Positions 32,882-42,664 of a stretch of 64,000 nucleotides of DNA are shown piece after piece. The notes beneath the pieces were generated by a model that made no database searches, was not told the DNA's origin, and saw only the letters and a list, made by a program, of their open reading frames with translations. Position 1 is the stretch's first letter, and each line of letters begins with the position of its first letter. A program made the translations under genes and the position numbers. The DNA is from Bernardetia sp042180575 (GTDB lineage: Bacteria; Bacteroidota; Bacteroidia; Cytophagales; Bernardetiaceae): the NCBI RefSeq assembly GCF_042180575.1, contig NZ_CP170094.1, positions 2,356,001 to 2,420,000 on the forward strand. Reading direction: 5' to 3'.

Positions 32882-33946
32882 TTAATTCTGTTTTAAAGTT
32901 AAGACTACAGAATACCTTTCTTCATCTTCATCAATTTCTAAACTATACACATTAGGATACAACAAATTCAACTGTTTTTTGATGTTTTTTAATCCTAACG
33001 CCTTTGTTTTTCTAAGTGTATTTTCTGTTTGACTTGGTTTTGTGTTTTTTACAGAAAAAACAATATCATCATTCTTAGTTTCTAATGAAATTGATACTCG
33101 TGCTTGTCTTAATTCTTGACTAACACCGTGTTTAAACGCATTTTCGATAAGCGTCAATAATAATAGAGGTGCAATTTTGACTTCTTTATCTACTTTCTTA
33201 TCAAAATTTATTTCTACCCTACTTGTATAACGTATTTTTTCTAAGGCTAAATAATTTTCAATTAATTCTATTTCCTTAGACAAGAAAACAAATGTATCAT
33301 CGCAACGATACAACATATAATCTAAAATATCGGAAAGATGTTCGATAACCTGAGGAGCTTTTTCAGATTTATCTAGCGTAAGAGAATATAAATTATTTAA
33401 AGTATTGAATAAAAAATGAGGATTTAATTGGTTCTTTAAAGCATCAAGTTCAGCTATTTTTTTATGTTCATTGGCAACCGAAAGTTTCAAGTTTTTTTCA
33501 TACCACAAAAAGGCAATTAAGAAAAAAGTAGGTTGAACAAAAAGCCAAGAGATAATTGTAAAATTTTTCCTAAAACTTAGTACTTGTTCCCAAAAAGGTA
33601 AATGTCCATAATTCTGTTTGAAGATTGCATAACAAGTATCACTATTTAGTCCATAAACAAGATGCTGCCAAATAGCATAAAAAATATTTAGAAGAACAAA
33701 TAGTCCGAACAAAGACATACTACTTTCAAAAATATTTTTTTGTATCCTATATCTAGGAATTACAAAATAAACGATAGAATAAGCAGTCATTATTTGAAAA
33801 AGCAAAAACACAAATTTTACTATTAATAACTGTTCAGTTGTATTATAATAATATTTATCAACAGCTACATAGTAAAAAAAGACTATCATCCAGTACAAAA
33901 TATGTTTGTAAGAAGGCTTATTCAAATAGGTAAAAAGATTATTCAT
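32882..33946 (-). CDS. LytS-type sensor histidine kinase
   Basis: 354 residues. Four hydrophobic segments (about 14-30, 40-63, 77-95, 130-148) form the membrane sensor. The His_kinase domain carries His177 in LKNQLNPHFLFNTLNNL, and the ATP-binding lid follows with LTLIENAFKHG and the GLKNIKKQLNLLY block. It phosphorylates the adjacent LytTR regulator. No extra sensor domain is visible, so the signal is probably membrane-related. Confidence 0.93.
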   Translation of the reverse strand: MNNLFTYLNKPSYKHILYWMIVFFYYVAVDKYYYNTTEQLLIVKFVFLLFQIMTAYSIVYFVIPRYRIQKNIFESSMSLFGLFVLLNIFYAIWQHLVYGLNSDTCYAIFKQNYGHLPFWEQVLSFRKNFTIISWLFVQPTFFLIAFLWYEKNLKLSVANEHKKIAELDALKNQLNPHFLFNTLNNLYSLTLDKSEKAPQVIEHLSDILDYMLYRCDDTFVFLSKEIELIENYLALEKIRYTSRVEINFDKKVDKEVKIAPLLLLTLIENAFKHGVSQELRQARVSISLETKNDDIVFSVKNTKPSQTENTLRKTKALGLKNIKKQLNLLYPNVYSLEIDEDEERYSVVLTLKQN

Positions 33947-34186
33947 CTTTGAGTATTTCTAGTTGGTTTTATTTCTAATTCTTCGAAAATAGTAATTAAA
34001 TTTATTTGCAATTAATTAAAAATACGAAATCCTGATTAAAGTATATGAATACTCAAAAAATGAATACAAAACAGTTTTTGACTATTAGTCCACTAAAAAC
34101 TACTATCTGTATTTCTCTTTAAAATAGTATTGAATCCATATTTACATTTACGATACAAAATAATTAATGTATCAAAAAAATGTATT

Positions 34187-36349
34187 ATGAAAATCCATAA
34201 ACTACTTATTACTGTACTACTTCTTCTGAATGCTCTTAATTATTGTTTTGCCCAAAATCCTTCCATTCCTTTTATAGAAGAAACTATAAAAATTGATGGA
34301 AAGTTAGATGAGAAAGTCTGGCAGAAGCTTTCTACTTACAATAACTTTCATAATTTTTTCCCAGATGATATTGGAATAGCCAAAAACCCTACTGAAATAA
34401 AGCTATTCCATAACGGAGTAAACCTTTATATATCTGCTTCCTACATTGGAGAGCGAGAAAAAGCTATCATAAGTTCACTAAAGCGTGATGATTATGATGG
34501 AGTTATTGTAGAGAGTGATAATTTTGAACTAATTATAGATGTTTCTAATAAAAAAAACAATGGTTATTTATTTGGAGCAAATAGTAGCAACGCACAACTA
34601 GATGCCTTGATTAGTTTTGATGGAAATGATTACTCACTCAATACAAGCTGGAATGCTATTTGGAAATCTAAAGTTAGAGTAGAAGGCAAGAAAAGAACGT
34701 ATGAATTTGAAATTCCATTGAAGGCACTGGGTTACAATTCGTCTAACTCTGAATGGGGAATAAATTTCGTGATGAGAGATATGATGCCCAACAACTGGAT
34801 GTCTTTTACTGATATGTCCCGTAATTATATTCAATATGATTTGCGAACTACTGCCAAGTTTACGATTGAAAAATTGCCTAATGTAAGTCCTTCAAAGTTT
34901 ATTGTTACCCCATCAGTTACCTACAATTATCAAAAAAACAGTTTAGATAACTCTACCGACTCTAAAGTCAATCCTAGTTTGGATGCACAATACAGCATTA
35001 CTTCTTCTTTGCGTTTGGATGCTACAATTAATCCTGATTTTTCACAAATTGATGTCGACCAGCAAGTAACAAATCTTACTCGTTTTGCTGTCAATTTTCC
35101 AGAAAGAAGAAACTTTTTCTTAGAAAACAGTGATTTGTTTGCCAATTTGGGAACAGAGCAGGTCAATCCTTTTTATTCACGTCGCATAGGGGCAGCCAAT
35201 GATATTCAATTTGGGTTGAAACTATCAGGAAACATAACCCCCAAAACAAGAATAGGCATTTTAGATGTTCAGACTGATAATACAGAAGATGTAAGTGCTG
35301 AAAATTATGGCGCAGTAGTCGTTCAGCAACAACTTTCAAATTTGTTTGCAGCAACAGGTTTTTTATTAAATAAACAACAGAAAGGCAATTTTAATAGAGT
35401 AACAGGACTAAACCTAAATTATAAGTCTAAAAATAACAAATGGACAAGTTTGGCTAATTTTGGCAAGAGTTTTACAACAGAAGTCGATAAAAAAAATCAC
35501 TTTTATAACCTTGGAGTAAATTATACTACAAAAAAGATAGGAGGAAATATTTCTGTTTCGAAAGTTGAAAAAAATTATCTTACTGATATTGGCTTTGTTC
35601 CTCGTTTGTATAATTATGATGCTCTTACTCAATCTACTTTTAGAGAAGGTTATACAAGTACAGATGGCTCTATTTCATTATCAGCTTTTCCTAAAAACAA
35701 CGAAATAGTTCAGAACATACGTTATTTGAGAGTAAATAATACTTCTTATTTTGATGAAAATGGAGTTCTTACCCAATCTTCTACTTCTACTAATCATGCT
35801 ATATTTTTTCAAAATACATCTTCGGCATTCATTACTTTTGACCACTCTTATATAAATTTGAAATATGCCTTTGACCCTTTACAAAATGAAAATTATATTA
35901 ACCCAGATAGTTATAGTTTTGCTTCTATTCGTGTAGGATATAATTCTCCATTCAATAAAAAAATATCATTTAGAACAGGCTTACAACACGGAAACTATTA
36001 TAATGGAACACGAACTCGTTATTATTTCAACTCAACATACAGAATACTGCCTTTTGCCAAAATTCAGGCAGATTATGAAATTAATCATCTTGATTTGAAT
36101 GAATTAGGAGATAAGTCATTTCATTTGGCTCAATTTACAGGAGAGATATTTTTTAGTAATCGCCTTAACTGGACAAATTATGTACAATATAATACTCAAC
36201 TCAATAACTTTAATGTAAACAGTCGTTTGCAATGGGAATACAAGCCGTTGTCATATATTTATTTAGTTTTGAATGATAATTTCAATGACCAAATTTCACG
36301 CACTAATTGGGGAATTTCTTTTAAAATAAATTATCGATTTGAGTTTTAA
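34187..36349 (+). CDS. DUF5916 outer membrane protein with CBM9-like domain
   Basis: 720 residues from the ATG at 34187, chosen because a clean signal peptide (LLLLNALNYCFAQ) follows; the longer frame from 34130 is less likely. The N-terminal domain (about 25-200) is carbohydrate-binding-module-9-like, opening with IKIDGKLDEKVWQKL. The rest is beta-strand-rich, with alternating patterns and a final aromatic residue (NYRFEF) typical of an outer membrane barrel. It is divergent from the LytS/LytTR operon and is its probable target. Confidence 0.82.
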   Translation: MKIHKLLITVLLLLNALNYCFAQNPSIPFIEETIKIDGKLDEKVWQKLSTYNNFHNFFPDDIGIAKNPTEIKLFHNGVNLYISASYIGEREKAIISSLKRDDYDGVIVESDNFELIIDVSNKKNNGYLFGANSSNAQLDALISFDGNDYSLNTSWNAIWKSKVRVEGKKRTYEFEIPLKALGYNSSNSEWGINFVMRDMMPNNWMSFTDMSRNYIQYDLRTTAKFTIEKLPNVSPSKFIVTPSVTYNYQKNSLDNSTDSKVNPSLDAQYSITSSLRLDATINPDFSQIDVDQQVTNLTRFAVNFPERRNFFLENSDLFANLGTEQVNPFYSRRIGAANDIQFGLKLSGNITPKTRIGILDVQTDNTEDVSAENYGAVVVQQQLSNLFAATGFLLNKQQKGNFNRVTGLNLNYKSKNNKWTSLANFGKSFTTEVDKKNHFYNLGVNYTTKKIGGNISVSKVEKNYLTDIGFVPRLYNYDALTQSTFREGYTSTDGSISLSAFPKNNEIVQNIRYLRVNNTSYFDENGVLTQSSTSTNHAIFFQNTSSAFITFDHSYINLKYAFDPLQNENYINPDSYSFASIRVGYNSPFNKKISFRTGLQHGNYYNGTRTRYYFNSTYRILPFAKIQADYEINHLDLNELGDKSFHLAQFTGEIFFSNRLNWTNYVQYNTQLNNFNVNSRLQWEYKPLSYIYLVLNDNFNDQISRTNWGISFKINYRFEF

Positions 36350-36643
36350 GTTTTTTTTCTGTCATATAAACTCCAAACAAAAAAAGCCTAACTGTCTGAT
36401 TTTAAGAATCATAATTTTGATTTCATTATTCAAACTGTCAATTTGTCATTTTTCTTGTCATTCTTTTTCCTAAATTATCATTTTCTTCGGTTTTTAAAGG
36501 TTGGTATATCTATTGTAAAATACTTGTCATACAAATGAAAAACAGAGAATTGAATCAAATAAAAATTCAACACTCTTTTTTATAATTAAAGGAAATCACT
36601 CCATTTTTTAATATACTTAAATCAAAAAAGACTTAAAATAGAT
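36350..36643 (+). promoter_or_regulatory. upstream region of dnaK with repeated TGTCA words
   Basis: No gene is seen. The word TGTCA occurs at 36360, 36436, 36444, 36456 and 36525, three of them within 25 bases (36436-36460) as part of CTGTCA, TTGTCATT and CTTGTCATT. No CIRCE inverted repeat is present. The cluster may be an activator or repressor site for this heat-shock gene. Confidence 0.4.
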
Positions 36644-38575
36644 ATGGGAAAAATTATTGGTATTGACTTAGGAACAACAAACTCATGTGTATCTGTAATG
36701 GAAGGCAATGAGCCAGTAGTAATCACAAATAGCGAAGGAAAACGTACTACACCTTCAATCGTAGCATTTTTAGAAAACGGAGAGCGTAAAATAGGCGATT
36801 CTGCAAAACGTCAGGCTATCACAAATCCAGAAAAAACGATTGCTTCTATTAAGCGTTTTATGGGAGATAGCTTTTCTCAAGTAGAAAAAGAAATGAAATA
36901 TGTTGCTTATAAAGTAGTAAAAGGTGCAAATAATACACCTCGTGTAAAAATTGATGACCGTGAATATACGCCACAAGAAATTTCGGCTATGGTTCTTCAG
37001 AAAATGAAATCAACAGCAGAAGATTATTTGGGTACAACGGTTTCAGAAGCAGTAATTACTGTTCCTGCTTATTTCAACGATGCTCAACGTCAAGCAACAA
37101 AAGAAGCTGGCGAGATTGCAGGTTTGAAAGTTCGTCGTATTATCAACGAACCAACAGCAGCAGCTTTAGCTTATGGTCTTGACAAAAAAGATAAAGACAT
37201 GACTGTCGCAGTTTTTGACTTAGGTGGTGGTACTTTTGATATTTCTATCTTAGAGTTAGGCGATGGCGTTTTTGAAGTAAAATCAACAAACGGAGATACG
37301 CACTTAGGTGGAGATGATTTTGACCAAGTTCTTATCGGTTGGTTAGCAGACCAGTTTGAAGGCGACTACAATGTAGATTTACGTAAAGACCCAATGGCTT
37401 TACAACGTTTGAAAGAAGCAGCAGAACGTGCAAAAATTGAACTTTCTAGTTCTACACAAACAGAAATCAACTTGCCTTATATCATGCCGATTGATGGCGT
37501 TCCTAAACACTTAGTTACGACACTTTCAAGAGCAAAATTTGAGCAACTGACTGACGATTTAGTAAAAAGAACATTAGAGCCTTGTAAAGAAGCATTGAAA
37601 GATGCAGGTATTTCGGCTTCTGATATTGATGATGTAATCTTAGTAGGTGGTTCTACTCGTATCCCTAGAATCCAAGAAGAAGTAGAGAAATTCTTTGGCA
37701 AAAAACCATCAAAAGGAGTAAATCCTGACGAAGTAGTAGCACTTGGTGCAGCTATTCAAGGTGGAGTTTTGACAGGAGAAGTAAAAGACGTTTTATTATT
37801 AGACGTAACTCCTCTTTCACTAGGAATCGAAACTATGGGTGGCGTAATGACAAAACTTATAGAATCAAATACAACTATTCCTACTCGTAAATCACAGGTA
37901 TTCTCTACAGCAGCAGACAATCAGCCGTCAGTAGAAATCCACGTTTTACAAGGAGAGCGTGCAATGGCAAAAGACAACAAAACGATTGGTCGTTTCCACT
38001 TAGATGGTATTCCTCCAGCACCTCGTGGTATTCCACAAGTAGAAGTTACTTTTGATATTGATGCAAATGGACTACTTAATGTATCTGCAAAAGATATGGC
38101 AAGTGGAAAAGAGCAAAAAATCCGTATTGAGGCTTCTTCTGGTCTTACAGATGCAGAAATCGAAAAAATGCGTCAAGAAGCTGCTGCTAATGAAGGTGCA
38201 GATAAAGAAGCAAAAGAAAACATTGAAACAATTAATAAAGCTGACTCAATGGTTTTCCAAACTGAAAAACAACTCAAAGAATACGGAGAGAAACTTTCAG
38301 AAGCAAACAAAACAGCTATCGAATCAGCATTGAAAGATTTACGTACTTCTCACGCAGAAAAAGATGTAGCCAAAATCAAAGTTGCTTTAGAAACGCTTGA
38401 AGGTGCTTGGGGTGCAGCTTCGCAAGAAATGTATGCTAATGCAGGTGGAAACCCTGAAGACCCAACAGGTGGTGCAGCAGGACAGCAAACTGATGCTTCA
38501 CAAGAACCTTCTAGCGCAAATGCAGAAGACGTAACAGATGTAGATTATGAAGAAGTAGATTCTGAAAAAAAGTAA
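36644..38575 (+). CDS. dnaK: chaperone DnaK (Hsp70)
   Basis: 643 residues, the standard length. ATPase motifs: GIDLGTTNSCV (5-15), the phosphate block VFDLGGGTFDISIL and the adenosine block VGGSTRIPRIQ. The substrate-binding domain starts with DVLLLDVTPLSLGIE. The acidic C-terminus ends VTDVDYEEVDSEKK as in other Bacteroidota. It is not flanked by grpE or dnaJ here. A terminator follows. Confidence 0.98.
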   Translation: MGKIIGIDLGTTNSCVSVMEGNEPVVITNSEGKRTTPSIVAFLENGERKIGDSAKRQAITNPEKTIASIKRFMGDSFSQVEKEMKYVAYKVVKGANNTPRVKIDDREYTPQEISAMVLQKMKSTAEDYLGTTVSEAVITVPAYFNDAQRQATKEAGEIAGLKVRRIINEPTAAALAYGLDKKDKDMTVAVFDLGGGTFDISILELGDGVFEVKSTNGDTHLGGDDFDQVLIGWLADQFEGDYNVDLRKDPMALQRLKEAAERAKIELSSSTQTEINLPYIMPIDGVPKHLVTTLSRAKFEQLTDDLVKRTLEPCKEALKDAGISASDIDDVILVGGSTRIPRIQEEVEKFFGKKPSKGVNPDEVVALGAAIQGGVLTGEVKDVLLLDVTPLSLGIETMGGVMTKLIESNTTIPTRKSQVFSTAADNQPSVEIHVLQGERAMAKDNKTIGRFHLDGIPPAPRGIPQVEVTFDIDANGLLNVSAKDMASGKEQKIRIEASSGLTDAEIEKMRQEAAANEGADKEAKENIETINKADSMVFQTEKQLKEYGEKLSEANKTAIESALKDLRTSHAEKDVAKIKVALETLEGAWGAASQEMYANAGGNPEDPTGGAAGQQTDASQEPSSANAEDVTDVDYEEVDSEKK

Positions 38576-38599
38576 TCTAGCTTAAATTATATAAAAATT

Positions 38600-38641
38600 A
38601 ACTCCTCTAAAGTTCGTTTGAATTTTGGAGGAGTTTTTTTA
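38600..38641 (+). terminator. intrinsic terminator after dnaK
   Basis: AACTCCTC (38600-38607) pairs with GAGGAGTT (38628-38635), followed by a run of T. Confidence 0.85.
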
Positions 38642-38694
38642 TGTTTGTGGTTGTTCTGATAATTATAGAATCACAATAATATACCTTAGAATCA

Positions 38695-39453
38695 ATGAAA
38701 TACTTCTTGCTACTATTCATACTACTCTTAATTTCTTGTACTGATTCAAAAAAAGAAACATCTTCACATTTAGTGATTGATCAGAAAAATATTAAAGAAA
38801 TGGTACTTAATTGTACAAAAGGATCTGACAAAAATTTTATCCTAGATTCAAATGAGGTAATCTTTTTAGTGCAAAAAATAAACTCTGCGAAACCCTTGAG
38901 TGGTAAAACACTAGCTCATAAATTTCTTACCATATACTTAAAAAATAACGATACAATAAAACTCTATATACGTGATAATCATTTCAAGTATCCTAAAAAA
39001 GGAGATCAATTTTATGAATTAGATATTGATCGTAATTATTTTACTACATTATGCTCTAGAAGAATTAACAAAAATATTTTAGAAGAGAATAAATTAGAGA
39101 TTTCTGAACCAATAGAAACAATAAGTAGAATTTTCAATCAATATAATGAATTTCAAGAATCTACTGATTCTCCACATAATTTAGATTCTTTGAAGCAATC
39201 ATTATACATTTTAGAAAAAAAAGAACTCAGTCCGTCTGATTTAGAATTAATAATAAATGTTTGGATGTATTATACTGTTACAGATTTTTCAACTCAAAAA
39301 TACACTCAAAATACTTTATTAGCTCATAAAGAACAAAGTATTGAAGCAGTCAAAAAAAGAATGAAAAATAAAATGAAGTGGGAAAATAATGATACAGCTC
39401 CTTTTTCGGAATTAAAATATTTATTACAAAATTTAGAAATGACAAATGACTAA
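38695..39453 (+). CDS. lipoprotein of unknown function (252 aa)
   Basis: The lipobox LISC puts the lipidated Cys at residue 15. The mature part is Lys/Asp/Asn-rich, with a beta-like first half (NDTIKLYIRDNHFK) and a helical second half. No family is recognised. Its stop codon lies 13 bases from the convergent bioF-like gene. Confidence 0.65.
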   Translation: MKYFLLLFILLLISCTDSKKETSSHLVIDQKNIKEMVLNCTKGSDKNFILDSNEVIFLVQKINSAKPLSGKTLAHKFLTIYLKNNDTIKLYIRDNHFKYPKKGDQFYELDIDRNYFTTLCSRRINKNILEENKLEISEPIETISRIFNQYNEFQESTDSPHNLDSLKQSLYILEKKELSPSDLELIINVWMYYTVTDFSTQKYTQNTLLAHKEQSIEAVKKRMKNKMKWENNDTAPFSELKYLLQNLEMTND

Positions 39454-39466
39454 TTCTTATGCCCAT

Positions 39467-40645
39467 TTATTTGCCTCGTCCAATACTCTGAAGTATTTCC
39501 AAAAACCTCAAAATCTCATTTTCTGTATTAAAACTATGCAAACAAACTCGTAACCGTTCGTCTCCTTTTTTTACAGTCGGACTTTTAATAGCACGAACTT
39601 CAAAACCTTCTTTTTGTAATTCTAAAGCTACTTTTTGGCAGTCTTCATTTCCTTTTATGGGGATAATCTGAATAGGTGTTTTTGAAATAGAATAATTATC
39701 TAAAAACCTTTCACTTTGAGAAACAAATAATTCTATATTTTGATGTAATTTATGATTTAATTCTTTTTGATTAATTTGAAGAAAATCCATTGCTTTTTTG
39801 ACAGAAACTAACTGAAAAAGTGGTGGCGCAGTTGTATAAATAAAAGGTAAAGCGAAGTTTATGAGATAATTTATAAGTGTTTGACTGCCCAAAATAACAG
39901 CTCCCTGTGTTCCAAAACCTTTTCCAAACGTATTTATTCTAGCAAAAACTCGTTTTTCTAATCCTAATTCTACTACAAGTCCGTTTCCATTTTCTCCAAA
40001 AACTCCTGTGCTATGTGCTTCATCGACCACTAAATTTGCTTCATGTTTTTCACAAATTTCTACCAGCTTTTGTAAAGGTGCAATATCTCCATCCATCGAA
40101 TAAACTGATTCTACCACCACTAAAATAGTTTGATGTTCATTTGTTTGAGATGCTTTTATACGTAAAATCTTCTTTTCTAAATCTTCTAAGTCGTTATGTT
40201 TGAATGAAAAATGATTTGCATTACTCAATCTATATCCTTCTTTTAGAGAAGCATGAACCAAATTATCATACAAAATCACATCATTTCGTGTCAGAATAGA
40301 AGAAAGTAAAGCTACATTTGCATGATAACCCGAACCAAAAAAGAGAGCTTTTTCTGCCTTAAAAAAATGAGCAAGTTCTGTTTCTACTTCTTCAAAATAC
40401 TCATTATGTCCAGACAAAAGCCTAGAACCCGTTGAGCCATTGCGAGAAGTTTTGAAACGATTACTTTGAGTTTTATATTCTTTTAAAATAGAATTTTGTA
40501 ATTCTTCATTACAAGCCAAACCCAAATAATCATTCGAAAAAAAATCGATGTTATTTGGGTTTGGTAAGATTAGAGAACGCAAATTATTATCTTCTTTGCG
40601 TTTATTCAGCCTATTTTGAAGGTAATGTTCTAAGTTAGTTTTCAA
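39467..40645 (-). CDS. bioF: 8-amino-7-oxononanoate synthase-like enzyme
   Basis: 392 residues of the alpha-oxoamine synthase family (fold type I PLP). Lys242 in NTFGKGFGTQGAV is the PLP lysine; VVDEAHSTGVFG and SVYSMDGDIAPL are the conserved cofactor and substrate blocks. The N-terminal FFSNDYLGLA motif supports BioF rather than KBL or SPT, although those relatives cannot be excluded without a tree. Expected reaction: pimeloyl thioester plus alanine to KAPA in biotin synthesis. No other bio gene is adjacent. Confidence 0.83.
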   Translation of the reverse strand: MKTNLEHYLQNRLNKRKEDNNLRSLILPNPNNIDFFSNDYLGLACNEELQNSILKEYKTQSNRFKTSRNGSTGSRLLSGHNEYFEEVETELAHFFKAEKALFFGSGYHANVALLSSILTRNDVILYDNLVHASLKEGYRLSNANHFSFKHNDLEDLEKKILRIKASQTNEHQTILVVVESVYSMDGDIAPLQKLVEICEKHEANLVVDEAHSTGVFGENGNGLVVELGLEKRVFARINTFGKGFGTQGAVILGSQTLINYLINFALPFIYTTAPPLFQLVSVKKAMDFLQINQKELNHKLHQNIELFVSQSERFLDNYSISKTPIQIIPIKGNEDCQKVALELQKEGFEVRAIKSPTVKKGDERLRVCLHSFNTENEILRFLEILQSIGRGK

Positions 40646-40708
40646 TGAAATTGTTTCTAAAAATGTATTCCCTCTTTTCTCCTCAACCTCTGTGGTTAAA
40701 ATATATTG

Positions 40709-41188
40709 TTAGTATTTAATTCCTAATTTACTAAAAACAAAAGAAAGAAGCCACGCAGGACCAATCAAAAGGAATTTCAAATCATCAATAAAAGAAGGTT
40801 TTTCGCCTTCAATTTTGTGTCCAATAAATTGTCCTATCCAAGCCACTACAAAAATAATAAGCGAAATAATCCATAGAGGAGTAGAGAAATTGATATCTAT
40901 CCAATTACAAATTGAGAGGTAAACAATAGCAATTCCAATCATTCCTAAAAAAATAGGAATAGAAAGACGCAGATAAAAAATAGAACAAGCAATACAAAAA
41001 ATAGTCGCAAAATTGGCAAAATTGCCCATAAAAGGAAATAAATCTACTAAAAACTGGTGTGGAATACTCCAAAGCAAGCCCAAAACACTAAAAAAAATAG
41101 TTGGAACACAAATCCAATGAATGAGTTTGTTGGTGTGATTTTGATGGCTTTCTCCATATTTGTCAAGCCATTGTTGCATGGTTTTCAT
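40709..41188 (-). CDS. Mpo1/YGL010w-like membrane protein (DUF962)
   Basis: 159 residues. The N-terminal block has the His pattern of the Mpo1 family: YGESHQNHTNKLIHWICVP, with His residues expected to bind iron. Hydrophobic segments follow at about 30-45, 50-85 and 100-125, ending with the family GHKIEG.KP motif. Known family: the yeast member is an alpha-oxygenase acting on 2-hydroxy fatty acids. A similar lipid-oxidising role is plausible here. It may share a transcript with the downstream bioF-like gene 63 bases away. Confidence 0.83.
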   Translation of the reverse strand: MKTMQQWLDKYGESHQNHTNKLIHWICVPTIFFSVLGLLWSIPHQFLVDLFPFMGNFANFATIFCIACSIFYLRLSIPIFLGMIGIAIVYLSICNWIDINFSTPLWIISLIIFVVAWIGQFIGHKIEGEKPSFIDDLKFLLIGPAWLLSFVFSKLGIKY

Positions 41189-41280
41189 AATTATATGAGT
41201 TTGAATGTGTGGTAGATTAGAGTAAATTTTTACTTCTAAAGATAATGAAACTCAAATCAAACAGAAAATTTATAAAAACA

Positions 41281-41319
41281 AAGACCCCAAGATTTTCTTA
41301 TGAAAATACTTAGAGTCTT
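41281..41319 (-). terminator. terminator downstream of pgk
   Basis: AAGACCCCAAGATTTTC (41281-41297) pairs with GAAAATACTTAGAGTCTT (41302-41319) with three mismatches. In the pgk direction the stem is followed by TTTGTTTTTA. Confidence 0.65.
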
Positions 41320-41348
41320 GCATAAAATAGGTTTTTTATCTGAAAAAA

Positions 41349-41416
41349 TTCGTAATTGACTTACGTTGTCTTTCAGTTCGTAATTAGCTTCACTGCTTTG
41401 GCAGGTCGTAATTCTC
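41349..41416 (+). repeat. CGTAATT-containing short repeats downstream of pgk
   Basis: The word TCGTAATT occurs three times (near 41350, 41378 and 41406), separated by unrelated short segments. One of these contains a small CTGC/GCAG hairpin (41393-41404). It resembles the ATTCGTA array at 15767-15798 and may derive from the same repeat class. Confidence 0.45.
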
Positions 41417-41425
41417 TAATAAAAA

Positions 41426-42664
41426 TTATCCTTCCAAAGCTGTAACACTAGGTAATTCTTTACCTTCCAAATATTCCAAAAGCGCACCACCACCTGTCGA
41501 AACATAAGAAACTTTATTACCAGCATTCATTTGATTGATAGCTGCTGCCGAATCTCCACCACCAATAAGTGAATATGCTCCATTTTGGGTTGCTTCTACG
41601 ACAGTTTCTGCAATTTTCTTTGTGCCCTCTGCAAAATTTGACATTTCAAAAACTCCCATAGGACCATTCCACATAATCGTTTTGGCATTTTTCAAAACAT
41701 TACTAAACTCTTCTTGAGCTTCTTTTCCAATATCTAATCCCATAAATCCTTCAGGAATCTCTGTATTATTTACCAGCTTTGTGTTAGCATTATTATCAAA
41801 CTTATCGGCTGCAATAGAGTCTTTTGGCAAATAAATTTTCACACCTTTTTCTTCTGCTTTCTTCAAAAGCTCACTAGCTAGTTCTAATTTGTCTTCTTCT
41901 ACCAAAGAACTTCCTATTTTTCCTCCCTCTGCCTTAAAAAATGTGTATGCCATTCCTCCTCCTATAATAAGAGAATCTACTTTATCCAACAGCTTTTCAA
42001 TAACCATTATTTTATCAGAAATTTTTGCGCCTCCCATAATGGCTACAAAAGGACGTTCTGGGTTTCCCAATACTTTTTTGGCATTCTCTAATTCTTGCTC
42101 CATTACGTAGCCACAAACTCTATCTTTTTTATCAAAAAATTCGGCTACTGTTGCTGTTGAGGCATGTTTTCTATGAGCTGTTCCAAAAGCATCATTTACA
42201 TACACATCACCATAACGAGCTAGTTTTTTGGCAAACTCTGTATGGTTTTCATTGTCTGTTTTGGTTTCAGCTTTATAAAAACGAACATTTTCTAATAAAA
42301 GAACTTCTCCTTCTTTGAGTGTTTTAGATTCCTCTAATGCTTTATCACTCACAATATCCTCTATAAATTTCACTTCTGTATTTAAGTGTTCTTTCAAATA
42401 CCCTACAATATGCTTTAAAGAAAATTTGTTTTCTCCTTTTCCTTCTTGTTCGTTTTCTCCTTCATTTTTGGGTCTGCCCAAATGCGACATCAAAACAATT
42501 TTGCCTCCATCTTTTAGTATTTTTTTGAGCGTAGGGAGTGCAGCCTTCAAACGAGTATCATCTGTAATTATAAAACCACCATTTTCCTCTTTTAAAGGAA
42601 CATTAAAATCTACACGAACTAATACACACTTTTTATTGAAATAATAACTATCTAGATGAACCAT
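41426..42664 (-). CDS. pgk: phosphoglycerate kinase
   Basis: 412 residues, slightly longer than usual because of a charged insert near 72-84 (NEGENEQEGKGENK). Motifs: VDFNVP near 19, SHLGRPK near 61, the hinge GGAKISDK and the nucleotide loop GGGDSAAAINQM near 378. Reaction: 1,3-bisphosphoglycerate plus ADP to 3-phosphoglycerate plus ATP. It stands alone, with no gap gene next to it. The start codon is followed directly by the conserved N-terminus. Confidence 0.97.
   Translation of the reverse strand: MVHLDSYYFNKKCVLVRVDFNVPLKEENGGFIITDDTRLKAALPTLKKILKDGGKIVLMSHLGRPKNEGENEQEGKGENKFSLKHIVGYLKEHLNTEVKFIEDIVSDKALEESKTLKEGEVLLLENVRFYKAETKTDNENHTEFAKKLARYGDVYVNDAFGTAHRKHASTATVAEFFDKKDRVCGYVMEQELENAKKVLGNPERPFVAIMGGAKISDKIMVIEKLLDKVDSLIIGGGMAYTFFKAEGGKIGSSLVEEDKLELASELLKKAEEKGVKIYLPKDSIAADKFDNNANTKLVNNTEIPEGFMGLDIGKEAQEEFSNVLKNAKTIMWNGPMGVFEMSNFAEGTKKIAETVVEATQNGAYSLIGGGDSAAAINQMNAGNKVSYVSTGGGALLEYLEGKELPSVTALEG

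Noticed and set aside
38052..38333. Second frame inside dnaK
   Set aside because: A shadow frame; Leu/Lys-rich low complexity with no independent start signal.
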